Position numbers and translations under genes: made by a program | Notes under the pieces: model-generated | Told to the model about the DNA's origin: nothing | The model's database searches: none | What the model saw: the letters and a program-made list of their open reading frames with translations, nothing else | Shown here: positions 36,001 to 49,719 of the stretch, piece after piece | Layout: every line of letters starts with the position of its first letter | Numbering within the stretch: the first letter of the stretch is position 1 | Assembly (NCBI GenBank): GCA_963556195.1 | Contig: CAUVYP010001208.1 | Location: 4,526,001 to 4,590,000 of the forward strand | DNA from: Sepiola atlantica | Lineage: Eukaryota; Mollusca; Cephalopoda; Sepiida; Sepiolidae | Direction of reading: 5' to 3' | DNA: 64,000 nucleotides

Positions 36001-38187
36001 ATTTATTCGAATTGTGCAACGAAACTTTGCACAGGTTAGCGGAGTCACATGTTCTACGGAAGCACCAAGTTTCAGAAGTGCAGCTCTTGTACTGCCGGAG
36101 ATATGTCGATACAAACTGAATACGCAAAACATCAACAAAATTTAGCGCGTTTTAAAGTTGATATCGCTTTTGTTTATAACTTCCACATTTATTCGAATTG
36201 TGCAACGAAACTTTGCAGACCGTCGCGGAGATACACGTTCTACTGAAGTACCAAGTTTCAGAAGTGCAGCTCTTGTACTGCCGGAGATATGTCGATACAA
36301 ACTTAATACGCAAAACATCAACAAAATTTAGCGCGTTTTAAAGTTGATATCGCTTTTGTTTATAACTTCCACATTTATTCGAATTGTGCAACGAAACTTT
36401 GCACAGATTAGCGGAGTCACATTTTCTACTGAAGTACCCAGTTTCAGAAGTGCAGCTCTTGTACTGCCGGAGATATGTCGATACAAACTGAATACGCAAA
36501 ACATCAACAAAATTTAGCGCGTTTTAAAGTTGATATCGCTTTTGTTTATAACTTCCACATTTATTCGAATTGTGCAACGAAACTTTGTAGACAGTCGCGG
36601 ATAGGCCTTTTCTACTGAGGTACGAAGTTTCAGAAGTGCAGCTCTTGTACTGCCGGAGATATGTCGATACAAACTGAATACGCAAAACATCAACAAAATT
36701 TAGCGCGTTTTAAAGTTGATATCGCTTTTGTTTATAACTTCCACATTTATTCGAATTGTGCAACGAAACTTTGCAGACAGTCGCGGAGACACATGTTCTA
36801 CTGAAGTACCAAGTTTCAGAAGTGCAGCTCTTGTACTGCCGGAGATATGTCGATACAAACCGAATACGCAAAACATCAACAAAATTTAGCGCGTTTTAAA
36901 GTTGATATCGCTTTTGTTTATAACTTCCACATTTATTCGAATTGTGCAACGAAACTTTGCACAGATTAGCGGAGTCACATGTTCTACGGAAGTACCAAGT
37001 TTCAGAAGTGCAGCTCTTGTACTGCCGGAGATATGTCGATACAAACTGAATACGCAAAACATCAACAAAATTTAGCGCGTTTTAAAGTTGATATCGCTTT
37101 TGTTTATAACTTCGACATTTATTCGAATTGTGCAACGAAACTTTGTAGACAGTCGCGGATAGGCCTTTTCTACTGAGGTACCAAGTTTCAGAAGTGCAGC
37201 TCTTGTACTGCCGGAGATATGTCGATACAAACTGAATACGCAAAACATCAACAAAATTTAGCGCGTTTTAAAGTTGATATCGCTTTTGTTTATAACTTCC
37301 ACATTTATTCGAATTGTGCAACGAAACTTTGCAGACAGTCGCGGAGACACATGTTCTACTGAAGTACCAAGTTTCAGAAGTGCAGCTCTTGTACTGCCGG
37401 AGATATGTCGATACAAACCGAATACGCAAAACATCAACAAAATTTAGCGCGTTTTAAAGTTGATATCGCTTTTGTTTATAACTTCCACATTTATTCGAAT
37501 TGTGCAACGAAACTTTGCAGACCGTCGCGGAGACACACGTTCTACTGAAGTACCAAGTTTCAGAAGTGCAGCTCTTGTACTGCCGGAGATATGTCGATAC
37601 AAACTGAATACGCAAAACATCAACAAAATTTAGTGCGATTTAAAGTTGATATCGCTTTTGTTTATAACTTCACCATTCTTTAGAATTGTGCAACGAAACT
37701 TTGCAGAGATAAGCGGAGTCACCTGCTCTACTGAAGTACCAAGTTTCAGAAGTGCAGCTCTTTTACTGCCGGAGATATGTCGATACAAACTGAATACGCA
37801 AAACATCAACAAAATTTAGCGCGTTTTAAAGTTGATATCGCTTTTGTTTATAACTTCCACATTTATTCGAATTGTGCAACGAAACTTTGCACAGATTAGC
37901 GGAGTCACATTTTCTACTGAAGTACCAAGTTTCAGAAGTGCAGCTCTTGTACTGCCGGAGATATGTCGATACAAACTGAATACGTAAAACATCAACAAAA
38001 TTTAGCGCGTTTTAAAGTTGATATCGCTTTTGTTTATAACTTCCACATTTATTCGAATTGTGCAACGAAACTTTGCAGACAGTCGCGGAGACACATTTTC
38101 TACTGAAGTACCAAGTTTCAGAAGTGCAGCTCTTGTACTGCCGGAGATATGTCGATACAAACTGAATACGCAAAACATCAGCAAAAT
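26843..38187 (+). repeat. 11,345 bp tandem duplication, copy 2 (61 monomers)
   Basis: It starts with the 185 bp monomer (deletion at 26947) and follows copy 1 through the C' monomer ending about 38187. There copy 1 turns into the A2 with the deletion, while this copy runs on into A1-E-A1-B. The junction monomer at 26843 follows a C' end ('catcagcaaaa', about 26836) and shows the A2 base at about 26921. The exchange therefore fell within that 85 bp, in register. Confidence 0.93.
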
Positions 38188-41100
38188 TTAGCGCGTTTTA
38201 AAGTTGATATCGCTTTTGTTTATAACTTCCACATTTATTCGAATTGTGCAACGAAACTTTGCACAGATTAGCGGAGTCACATGTTCTACGGAAGTACCAA
38301 GTTTCAGAAGTGCAGCTCTTGTACTGCCGGAGATATGTCGATACAAACTGAATACGCAAACTATCAACAAAATTTAGTGCGATTTAAAGTTGATATCGCT
38401 TTTGTTTATAACTTCACCATTCTTTAGAATTGTGCAACGAAACTTTGCAGAGATAAGCGGAGTCACATGCTCTACTGAAGTACCAAGTTTCAGAAGTGCA
38501 GCTCTTGTACTGCCGGAGATATGTCGATACAAACTGAATACGCAAAACATCGACAAAATTTAGCGCGTTTTAAAGTTGATATCGCTTTTGTTTATAACTT
38601 CCACATTTATTCGAATTGTGCAACGAAACTTTGCACAGATTAGCGGAGTCACATGTTCTACTGAAGTACCAAGTTTCAGAAGTGCAGCTCTTGTACTGCC
38701 GGAGATATGTCGATACAAACCGAATACGCAAAACATCAACTAAATTTAGCGCGTTTTAAAGTTGATATCGCTTTTGTTTATAACTTCCACATTTATTCGA
38801 ATTGTGCAACGAAACTTTGCAGACCGTCGCGGAGACACACGTTCTACTGAAGTACCAAGTTTCAGAAGTGCAGCTCTTGTACTGCCGGAGATATGTCGAT
38901 ACAAACTGAATACGCAAAACATCAACAAAATTTAGCGCGTTTTAAAGTTGATATCGCTTTTGTTTATAACTTCCACATTTATTCGAATTGTGCAACGAAA
39001 CTTTGCACAGATTAGCGGAGTCACATTTTCTACTGAAGTACCCAGTTTCAGAAGTGCAGCTCTTGTACTGCCGGAGATATGTCGATACAAACTGAATACG
39101 CAAAACATCAACAAAATTTAGCGCGTTTTAAAGTTGATATCGCTTTTGTTTATAACTTCCACATTTATTCGAATTGTGCAACGAAACTTTGTAGACAGTC
39201 GCGGATAAACCTTTTCTACTGAGGTACCAAGTTTCAGAAGTGCAGCTCTTGTACTGCCGGAGATATGTCGATACAAACTGAATACGCAAAACATCAACAA
39301 AATTTAGCGCGTTTTAAAGTTGATACTGCTTTTGTTTATAACTTCCACATTTATTCGAATTGTGCAACGAAACTTTGCAGACAGTCGCGGAGACACATGT
39401 TCTACTGTAGTACCAAGTTTCAGAAGTGCAGCTCTTGTACTACCGGAGATATGTCGATACAAACCGAATACGCAAAACATCAACAAAATTTAGCGCGTTT
39501 TAAAGTTGATATCGCTTTTGTTTATAACTTCCACATTTATTCGAATTGTGCAACGAAACTTTGCACAGATTAGCGGAGTCACATGTTCTACGGAAGTACC
39601 AAGTTTCAGAAGTGCAGCTCTTGTACTGCCAGAGATATTTCGATACAAACCGAATACGCAAAACATCAACAAAATTTAGCGCGTTTTAAAGTTGATATCG
39701 CTTTTGTTTATAACTTCCACATTTATTCGAATTGTGCAACGAAACTTTGCACAGATTAGCGGAGTCACATGTTCTACGGAAGTACCAAGTTTCAGAAGTG
39801 CAGCTCTTGTACTGCCGGAGATATGTCGATACAAACTGAATACGCAAAACATCAACAAAATTTAGCGCGTTTTAAAGTTGATATCGCTTTTGTTTATAAC
39901 TTCCACATTTATTCGAATTGTGCAACGAAACTTTGCACAGATTAGCGGAGTCACATTTTCTACTGAAGTACCAAGTTTCAGAAGTGCAGCTCTTGTACTG
40001 CCGGAGATATGTCGATACAAACTGAATACGTAAAACATCAACAAAATTTAGCGCGTTTTAAAGTTGATATCGCTTTTGTTTATAACTTCCACATTTATTC
40101 GAATTGTGCAACGAAACTTTGCAGACAGTCGCGGAGACACATTTTCTACTGAAGTACCAAGTTTCAGAAGTGCAGCTCTTGTACTGCCGGAGATATGTCG
40201 ATACAAACTGAATACGCAAAACATCAGCAAAATTTAGCGCGTTTTAAAGTTGATATCGCTTTTGTTTATAACTTCACCATTCTTTAGAATTGTGCAACGA
40301 AACTTTGCAGAGATAAGCGGAGTCACATGCTCTACTGAAGTACCAAGTTTCAGAAGTGCAGCTCTTGTACTGCCGGAGATATGTCGATACAAACTGAATA
40401 CGCAAAACATCAACAAAATTTAGCGCGTTTTAAAGTTGATATCGCTTTTGTTTATAACTTCCACATTTATTCGAATTGTGCAACGAAACTTTGCACAGAT
40501 TAGCGGAGTCACATTTTCTACTGAAGTACCAAGTTTCAGAAGTGCAGCTCTTGTACTGCCGGAGATATGTCGATACAAACTGAATACGTAAAACATCAAC
40601 AAAATTTAGCGCGTTTTAAAGTTGATATCGCTTTTGTTTATAACTTCCACATTTATTCGAATTGTGCAACGAAACTTTGCAGACAGTCGCGGAGACACAT
40701 TTTCTACTGAAGTACCAAGTTTCAGAAGTGCAGCTCTTGTACTGCCGGAGATATGTCGATACAAACTGAATACGCAAAACATCAGCAAAATTTAGCGCGT
40801 TTTAAAGTTGATATCGCTTTTGTTTATAACTTCCACATTTATTCGAATTGTGCAACGAAACTTTGCACAGATTAGCGGAGTCACATGTTCTACGGAAGTA
40901 CCAAGTTTCAGAAGTGCAGCTCTTGTACTGCCGGAGATATGTCGATACAAACTGAATACGCAAACTATCAACAAAATTTAGTGCGATTTAAAGTTGATAT
41001 CGCTTTTGTTTATAACTTCACCATTCTTTAGAATTGTGCAACGAAACTTTGCAGAGATAAGCGGAGTCACATGCTCTACTGAAGTCCCAAGTTTCAGAAG

Positions 41101-44100
41101 TGCAGCTCTTGTACTGCCGGAGATATGTCGATACAAACTGAATACGCAAAACATCGACAAAATTTAGCGCGTTTTAAAGTTGATATCGCTTTTGTTTATA
41201 ACTTCCACATTTATTCGAATTGTGCAACGAAACTTTGCACAGATTAGCGGAGTCACATGTTCTACTGAAGTACCAAGTTTCAGAAGTGCAGCTCTTGTAC
41301 TGCCGGAGATATGTCGATACAAACTGAATACGCAAAACATCAACAAAATTTAGCGCGTTTTAAAGTTGATATCGCTTTTGTTTATAACTTCCACATTTAT
41401 TCGAATTGTGCAACGAAACTTTGCAGACCGTCGCGGAGACACACGTTCTACTGAAGTACCAAGTTTCAGAAGTGCAGCTCTTGTACTGCCGGAGATATGT
41501 CGATACAAACTGAATACGCAAAACATCAACAAAATTTAGCGCGTTTTAAAGTTGATATCGCTTTTGTTTATAACTTCCACATTTATTCGAATTGTGCAAC
41601 GAAACTTTGCACAGATTAGCGGAGTCACATTTTCTACTGAAGTACCCAGTTTCAGAAGTGCAGCTCTTGTACTGCCGGAGATATGTCGATACAAACTGAA
41701 TACGCAAAACATCAACAAAATTTAGCGCGTTTTAAAGTTGATATCGCTTTTGTTTATAACTTCCACATTTATTCGAATTGTGCAACGAAACTTTGTAGAC
41801 AGTCGCGGATAAACCTTTTCTACTGAGGTACCAAGTTTCAGAAGTGCAGCTCTTGTACTGCCGGAGATATGTCGATACAAACTGAATACGCAAAATATCA
41901 ACAAAATTTAGCGCGTTTTAAAGTTGATACTGCTTTTGTTTATAACTTCCACATTTATTCGAATTGTGCAACGAAACTTTGCAGACAGTCGCGGAGACAC
42001 ATGTTCTACTGTAGTACCAAGTTTCAGAAGTGCAGCTCTTGTACTACCGGAGATATGTCGATACAAACCGAATACGCAAAACATCAACAAAATTTAGCGC
42101 GTTTTAAAGTTGATATCGCTTTTGTTTATAACTTCCACATTTATTCGAATTGTGCAACGAAACTTTGCACAGATTAGCGGAGTCACATGTTCTACGGAAG
42201 TACCAAGTTTCAGAAGTGCAGCTCTTGTACTGCCAGAGATATTTCGATACAAACCGAATACGCAAAACATCAACAAAATTTAGCGCGTTTTAAAGTTGAT
42301 ATCGCTTTTGTTTATAACTTCCACATTTATTCGAATTGTGCAACGAAACTTTGCACAGATTAGCGGAGTCACATGTTCTACGGAAGTACCAAGTTTCAGA
42401 AGTGCAGCTCTTGTACTGCCGGAGATATGTCGATACAAACTGAATACGCAAAACATCAACAAATTTTAGCGCGTTTTAAAGTTGATATCGCTTTTGTTTA
42501 TAACTTCCACATTTATTCGAATTGTGCAACGAAACTTTGCACAGATTAGCGGAGTCACATTTTCTACTGAAGTACCAAGTTTCAGAAGTGCAGCTCTTGT
42601 ACTGCCGGAGATATGTCGATACAAACTGAATACGTAAAACATCAACAAAATTTAGCGCGTTTTAAAGTTGATATCGCTTTTGTTTATAACTTCCACATTT
42701 ATTCGAATTGTGCAACGAAACTTTGCAGACAGTCGCGGAGACACATTTTCTACTGAAGTATCAAGTTTCAGAAGTGCAGCTCTTGTACTGCCGGAGATAT
42801 GTCGATACAAACTGAATACGCAAAACATCAGCAAAATTTAGCGCGTTTTAAAGTTGATATCGCTTTTGTTTATAACTTCCACATTTATTCGAATTGTGCA
42901 ACGAAACTTTGCACAGATTAGCGGAGTCACATGTTCTACGGAAGTACCAAGTTTCAGAAGTGCAGCTCTTGTACTGCCGGAGATATGTCGATACAAACTG
43001 AATACGCAAACTATCAACAAAATTTAGTGCGATTTAAAGTTGATATCGCTTTTGTTTATAACTTCACCATTCTTTAGAATTGTGCAACGAAACTTTGCAG
43101 AGATAAGCGGAGTCACATGCTCTACTGAAGTACCAAGTTTCAGAAGTGCAGCTCTTGTACTGCCGGAGATATGTCGATACAAACTGAATACGCAAAACAT
43201 CGACAAAATTTAGCGCGTTTTAAAGTTGATATCGCTTTTGTTTATAACTTCCACATTTATTCGAATTGTGCAACGAAACTTTGCACAGATTAGCGGAGTC
43301 ACATGTTCTACTGAAGTACCAAGTTTCAGAAGTGCAGCTCTTGTACTGCCGGAGATATGTCGATACAAACTGAATACGCAAAACATCAACAAAATTTAGC
43401 GCGTTTTAAAGTTGATATCGCTTTTGTTTATAACTTCCACATTTATTCGAATTGTGCAACGAAACTTTGCAGACCGTCGCGGAGACACACGTTCTACTGA
43501 AGTACCAAGTTTCAGAAGTGCAGCTCTTGTACTGCCGGAGATATGTCGATACAAACTGAATACGCAAAACATCAACAAAATTTAGCGCGTTTTAAAGTTG
43601 ATATCGCTTTTGTTTATAACTTCCACATTTATTCGAATTGTGCAACGAAACTTTGCACAGATTAGCGGAGTCACATTTTCTACTGAAGTACCCAGTTTCA
43701 GAAGTGCAGCTCTTGTACTGCCGGAGATATGTCGATACAAACTGAATACGCAAAACATCAACAAAATTTAGCGCGTTTTAAAGTTGATATCGCTTTTGTT
43801 TATAACTTCCACATTTATTCGAATTGTGCAACGAAACTTTGTAGACAGTCGCGGATAAACCTTTTCTACTGAGGTACCAAGTTTCAGAAGTGCAGCTCTT
43901 GTACTGCCGGAGATATGTCGATACAAACTGAATACGCAAAATATCAACAAAATTTAGCGCGTTTTAAAGTTGATACTGCTTTTGTTTATAACTTCCACAT
44001 TTATTCGAATTGTGCAACGAAACTTTGCAGACAGTCGCGGAGACACATGTTCTACTGTAGTACCAAGTTTCAGAAGTGCAGCTCTTGTACTACCGGAGAT

Positions 44101-45813
44101 ATGTCGATACAAACCGAATACGCAAAACATCAACAAAATTTAGCGCGTTTTAAAGTTGATATCGCTTTTGTTTATAACTTCCACATTTATTCGAATTGTG
44201 CAACGAAACTTTGCACAGATTAGCGGAGTCACATGTTCTACGGAAGTACCAAGTTTCAGAAGTGCAGCTCTTGTACTGCCAGAGATATTTCGATACAAAC
44301 CGAATACGCAAAACATCAACAAAATTTAGCGCGTTTTAAAGTTGATATCGCTTTTGTTTATAACTTCCACATTTATTCGAATTGTGCAACGAAACTTTGC
44401 ACAGATTAGCGGAGTCACATGTTCTACGGAAGTACCAAGTTTCAGAAGTGCAGCTCTTGTACTGCCGGAGATATGTCGATACAAACTGAATACGCAAAAC
44501 ATCAACAAAATTTAGCGCGTTTTAAAGTTGATATCGCTTTTGTTTATAACTTCCACATTTATTCGAATTGTGCAACGAAACTTTGCACAGATTAGCGGAG
44601 TCACATTTTCTACGGAAGTACCAAGTTTCAGAAGTGCAGCTCTTGTACTGCCGGAGATATGTCGATACAAACTGAATACGTAAAACATCAACAAAATTTA
44701 GCGCGTTTTAAAGTTGATATCGCTTTTGTTTATAACTTCCACATTTATTCGAATTGTGCAACGAAACTTTGCAGACAGTCGCGGAGACACATTTTCTACT
44801 GAAGTACCAAGTTTCAGAAGTGCAGCTCTTGTACTGCCGGAGATATGTCGATACAAACTGAATACGCAAAACATCAGCAAAATTTAGCGCGTTTTAAAGT
44901 TGATATCGCTTTTGTTTATAACTTCCACATTTATTCGAATTGTGCAACGAAACTTTGCACAGATTAGCGGAGTCACATGTTCTACGGAAGTACCAAGTTT
45001 CAGAAGTGCAGCTCTTGTACTGCCGGAGATATGTCGATACAAACTGAATACGCAAACTATCAACAAAATTTAGTGCGATTTAAAGTTGATATCGCTTTTG
45101 TTTATAACTTCACCATTCTTTAGAATTGTGCAACGAAACTTTGCAGAGATAAGCGGAGTCACATGCTCTACTGAAGTACCAAGTTTCAGAAGTGCAGCTC
45201 TTGTACTGCCGGAGATATGTCGATACAAACTGAATACGCAAAACATCGACAAAATTTAGCGCGTTTTAAAGTTGATATCGCTTTTGTTTATAACTTCCAC
45301 ATTTATTCGAATTGTGCAACGAAACTTTGCACAGATTAGCGGAGTCACATGTTCTACTGAAGTACCAAGTTTCAGAAGTGCAGCTCTTGTACTGCCGGAG
45401 ATATGTCGATACAAACTGAATACGCAAAACATCAACAAAATTTAGCGCGTTTTAAAGTTGATATCGCTTTTGTTTATAACTTCCACATTTATTCGAATTG
45501 TGCAACGAAACTTTGCAGACCGTCGCGGAGACACACGTTCTACTGAAGTACCAAGTTTCAGAAGTGCAGCTCTTGTACTGCCGGAGATATGTCGATACAA
45601 ACTGAATACGCAAAACATCAACAAAATTTAGCGCGTTTTAAAGTTGATATCGCTTTTGTTTATAACTTCCACATTTATTCGAATTGTGCAACGAAACTTT
45701 GCACAGATTAGCGGAGTCACATTTTCTACTGAAGTACCCAGTTTCAGAAGTGCAGCTCTTGTACTGCCGGAGATATGTCGATACAAACTGAATACGCAAA
45801 ACATCAACAAAAT
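37816..45813 (+). repeat. 11-monomer HOR, 2046 bp, four copies
   Basis: The unit A3-C'-A1-E-A1-B-A3-D'-C-A1-A1 starts at 37816, 40420, 42466 and 44512. The last copy passes into D'-D at 45814-46000 rather than D'-C. Three extra monomers (39862-40419) separate copies 1 and 2. Marks shared by copies 1 to 3 include 'gatactgctttt' in C and 'ccagagatatttcg' in the next A1. Copies 2 and 3 also share 'caaaatatcaac' at the end of D'. Private changes are few ('gaagtcccaag' at about 41085, 'gtatcaag' at about 42760). Confidence 0.9.
40234..40419 (+). repeat. A1/E fusion monomer between 11-mer copies
   Basis: The start is non-E ('gcgcgttttaaag', last base about 40242) after a C' end. From about 40276 it is E ('caccattctttag', 'cagagataagcgg', 'catgctctactg'). 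The breakpoint is within 40243-40275. The end is 'catcaacaaaa' rather than the 'catcgacaaaa' of neighbouring E copies, and A3 follows. It closes the three-monomer insertion. Confidence 0.85.
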
Positions 45814-45999
45814 TTAGCGCGTTTTAAAGTTGATATCGCTTTTGTTTATAACTTCCACATTTATTCGAATTGTGCAACGAAACTTTGTAGACAGTCGCGG
45901 ATAAACCTTTTCTACTGAGGTACCAAGTTTCAGAAGTGCAGCTCTTGTACTGCCGGAGATATGTCGATACAAACTGAATACGCAAAACATCAACAAAAT

Positions 46000-48231
46000 T
46001 TAGCGCGTTTTAAAGTTGATATCGCTTTTGTTTATAACTTCCACATTTATTCGAATTGTGCAACGAAACTTTGTAGACAGTCGCGGATAGGCCTTTTCTA
46101 CTGAGGTACGAAGTTTCAGAAGTGCAGCTCTTGTACTGCCGGAGATATGTCGATACAAACTGAATACGCAAAACATCAACAAAATTTAGCGCGTTTTAAA
46201 GTTGATATCGCTTTTGTTTATAACTTCCACATTTATTCGAATTGTGCAACGAAACTTTGCAGACAGTCGCGGAGACACATGTTCTACTGAAGTACCAAGT
46301 TTCAGAAGTGCAGCTCTTGTACTGCCGGAGATATGTCGATACAAACCGAATACGCAAATCATCAACAAAATTTAGCGCGTTTTAAAGTTGATATCGCTTT
46401 TGTTTATAACTTCCACATTTATTCGAATTGTGCAACGAAACTTTGCACAGATTAGCGGAGTCACATGTTCTACGGAAGTACCAAGTTTCAGAAGTGCAGC
46501 TCTTGTACTGCCGGAGATATGTCGATACAAACTGAATACGCAAAACATCAACAAAATTTAGCGCGTTTTAAAGTTGATATCGCTTTTGTTTATAACTTCC
46601 ACATTTATTCGAATTGTGCAACGAAACTTTGCACAGGTTAGCGGAGTCACATGTTCTACGGAAGCACCAAGTTTCAGAAGTGCAGCTCTTGTACTGCCGG
46701 AGATATGTCGATACAAACTGAATACGCAAACTATCAACAAAATTTAGTGCGATTTAAAGTTGATATCGCTTTTGTTTATAACTTCACCATTCTTTAGAAT
46801 TGTGCAACGAAACTTTGCAGAGATAAGCGGAGTCACATGCTCTACTGAAGTACCAAGTTTCAGAAGTGCAGCTCTTGTACTGCCGGAGATATGTCGATAC
46901 AAACTGAATACGCAAAACATCGACAAAATTTAGCGCGTTTTAAAGTTGATATCGCTTTTGTTTATAACTTCCACATTTATTCGAATTGTGCCACGAAACT
47001 TTGCACAGATTAGCGGAGTCACATGTTCTACTGAAGTACCAAGTTTCAGAAGTGCAGCTCTTGTACTGCCGGAGATATGTCGATACAAACTGAATACGCA
47101 AAACATCAACAAAATTTAGCGCGTTTTAAAGTTGATATCGCTTTTGTTTATAACTTCCACATTTATTCGAATTGTGCAACGAAACTTTGCAGACCGTTGC
47201 GGAGACACACGTTCTACTGAAGTACCAAGTTTCAGAAGTGCAGCTCTTGTACTGCCGGAGATATGTCGATACAAACTGAATACGCAAAACATCAACAAAA
47301 TTTAGCGCGTTTTAAAGTTGATATCGCTTTTGTTTATAACTTCCACATTTATTCGAATTGTGCAACGAAACTTTGCACAGATTAGCGGAGTCACATTTTC
47401 TACTGAAGTACCCAGTTTCAGAAGTGCAGCTCTTGTACTGCCGGAGATATGTCGATACAAACTGAATACGCAAAACATCAACAAAATTTAGCGCGTTTTA
47501 AAGTTGATATCGCTTTTGTTTATAACTTCCACATTTATTCGAATTGTGCAACGAAACTTTGTAGACAGTCGCGGATAAACCTTTTCTACTGAGGTACCAA
47601 GTTTCAGAAGTGCAGCTCTTGTACTGCCGGAGATATGTCGATACAAACTGAATACGCAAAACATCAACAAAATTTAGCGCGTTTTAAAGTTGATATCGCT
47701 TTTGTTTATAACTTCCACATTTATTCGAATTGTGCAACGAAACTTTGCAGACAGTCGCGGAGACACATGTTCTACTGTAGTACCAAGTTTCAGAAGTGCA
47801 GCTCTTGTACTACCGGAGATATGTCGATACAAACCGAATACGCAAAACATCAACAAAATTTAGCGCGTTTTAAAGTTGATATCGCTTTTGTTTATAACTT
47901 CCACATTTATTCGAATTGTGCAACGAAACTTTGCACAGATTAGCGGAGTCACATGTTCTACGGAAGTACCAAGTTTCAGAAGTGCAGCTCTTGTACTGCC
48001 GGAGATATGTCGATACAAACCGAATACGCAAAACATCAACAAAATTTAGCGCGTTTTAAAGTTGATATCGCTTTTGTTTATAACTTCCACATTTATTCGA
48101 ATTGTGCAACGAAACTTTGAACAGATTAGCGGAGTCACATGTTCTACGGAAGTACCAAGTTTCAGAAGTGCAGCTCTTGTACTGCCGGAGATATGTCGAT
48201 ACAAACTGAATACGCAAAACATCAACAAAAT
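46000..48231 (+). repeat. 12-monomer segment, copy 1 of a 3162 bp offset duplication
   Basis: Order D-C-A1-A2-E-A1-B-A3-D'-C-A1-A1, repeated at 49162-51393 at an offset of 3162 bp (17 monomers). Both copies have the rare 'gtgccacgaaac' (about 46991 and 50153). Private changes here are 'caaatcatc' near 46358 and 'gaccgttgcgg' near 47197. Confidence 0.88.
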
Positions 48232-49719
48232 TTAGCGCGTTTTAAAGTTGATATCGCTTTTGTTTATAACTTCCACATTTATTCGAATTGTGCAACGAAA
48301 CTTTGCACAGGTTAGCGGAGTCACATGTTCTACGGAAGCACCAAGTTTCAGAAGTGCAGCTCTTGTACTGCCGGAGATATGTCGATACAAACTGAATACG
48401 CAAACTATCAACAAAATTTAGTGCGATTTAAAGTTGATATCGCTTTTGTTTATAACTTCACCATTCTTTAGAATTGTGCAACGAAACTTTGCAGAGATAA
48501 GCGGAGTCACATGCTCTACTGAAGTACCAAGTTTCAGAAGTGCAGCTCTTGTACTGCCGGAGATATGTCGATACAAACCGAATACGCAAAACATCAACAA
48601 AATTTAGCGCGTTTTAAAGTTGATATCGCTTTTGTTTATAACTTCCACATTTATTCGAATTGTGCAACGAAACTTTGCAAAGATTAGCGGAGTCACATTT
48701 TCTACTGAAGTACCCAGTTTCAGAAGTGCAGCTCTTGTACTGCCGGAGATATGTCGATACAAACTGAATACGCAAAACATCAACAAAATTTAGCGCGTTT
48801 TAAAGTTGATATCGCTTTTGTTTATAACTTCCACATTTATTCGAATTGTGCAACGAAACTTTGCAGACCGTCGCGGAGATACACGTTCCACTGAAGTACC
48901 AAGTTTCAGAAGTGCAGCTCTTGTACTGCCGGAGATATGTCGATACAAACTGAATACGCAAAACATCAACAAAATTTAGCGCGTTTTAAAGTTGATATCG
49001 CTTTTGTTTATAACTTCCACATTTATTCGAATTGTGCAACGAAACTTTGCACAGATTAGCGGAGTCACATTTTCTACTGAAGTACCCAGTTTCAGAAGTG
49101 CAGCTCTTGTACTGCCGGAGATATGTCGATACAAACTGAATACGCAAAACATCAACAAAATTTAGCGCGTTTTAAAGTTGATATCGCTTTTGTTTATAAC
49201 TTCCACATTTATTCGAATTGTGCAACGAAACTTTGTAGACAGTCGCGGATAGGCCTTTTCTACTGAGGTACGAAGTTTCAGAAGTGCAGCTCTTGTACTG
49301 CCGGAGATATGTCGATACAAACTGAATACGCAAAACATCAACAAAATTTAGCGCGTTTTAAAGTTGATATCGCTTTTGTTTATAACTTCCACATTTATTC
49401 GAATTGTGCAACGAAACTTTGCAGACAGTCGCGGAGACACATGTTCTACTGAAGTACCAAGTTTCAGAAGTGCAGCTCTTGTACTGCCGGAGATATGTCG
49501 ATACAAACCGAATACGCAAAACATCAACAAAATTTAGCGCGTTTTAAAGTTGATATCGCTTTTGTTTATAACTTCCACATTTATTCGAATTGTGCAACGA
49601 AACTTTGCACAGATTAGCGGAGTCACATGTTCTACGGAAGTACCAAGTTTCAGAAGTGCAGCTCTTGTACTGCCGGAGATATGTCGATACAAACTGAATA
49701 CGCAAAACATCAACAAAAT
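48232..49719 (+). repeat. Complete 8-mer backbone unit (1488 bp), second occurrence
   Basis: A2-E-A3-B-A3-D-C-A1 in full. It shares 'tttgcaaagattagcgg' in the first A3 and 'ggagatacacg' in B with the unit at 55114, so these two are close relatives (offset 6882 bp). A private change, 'cgttccactg', lies near 48889. Confidence 0.87.

Noticed and set aside
38560..38745. Apparent missing reading frame in one monomer
   Set aside because: The change 'catcaactaaat' (about 38741) only alters the TTG before the first ATG of the frame. The monomer is otherwise an ordinary A1.
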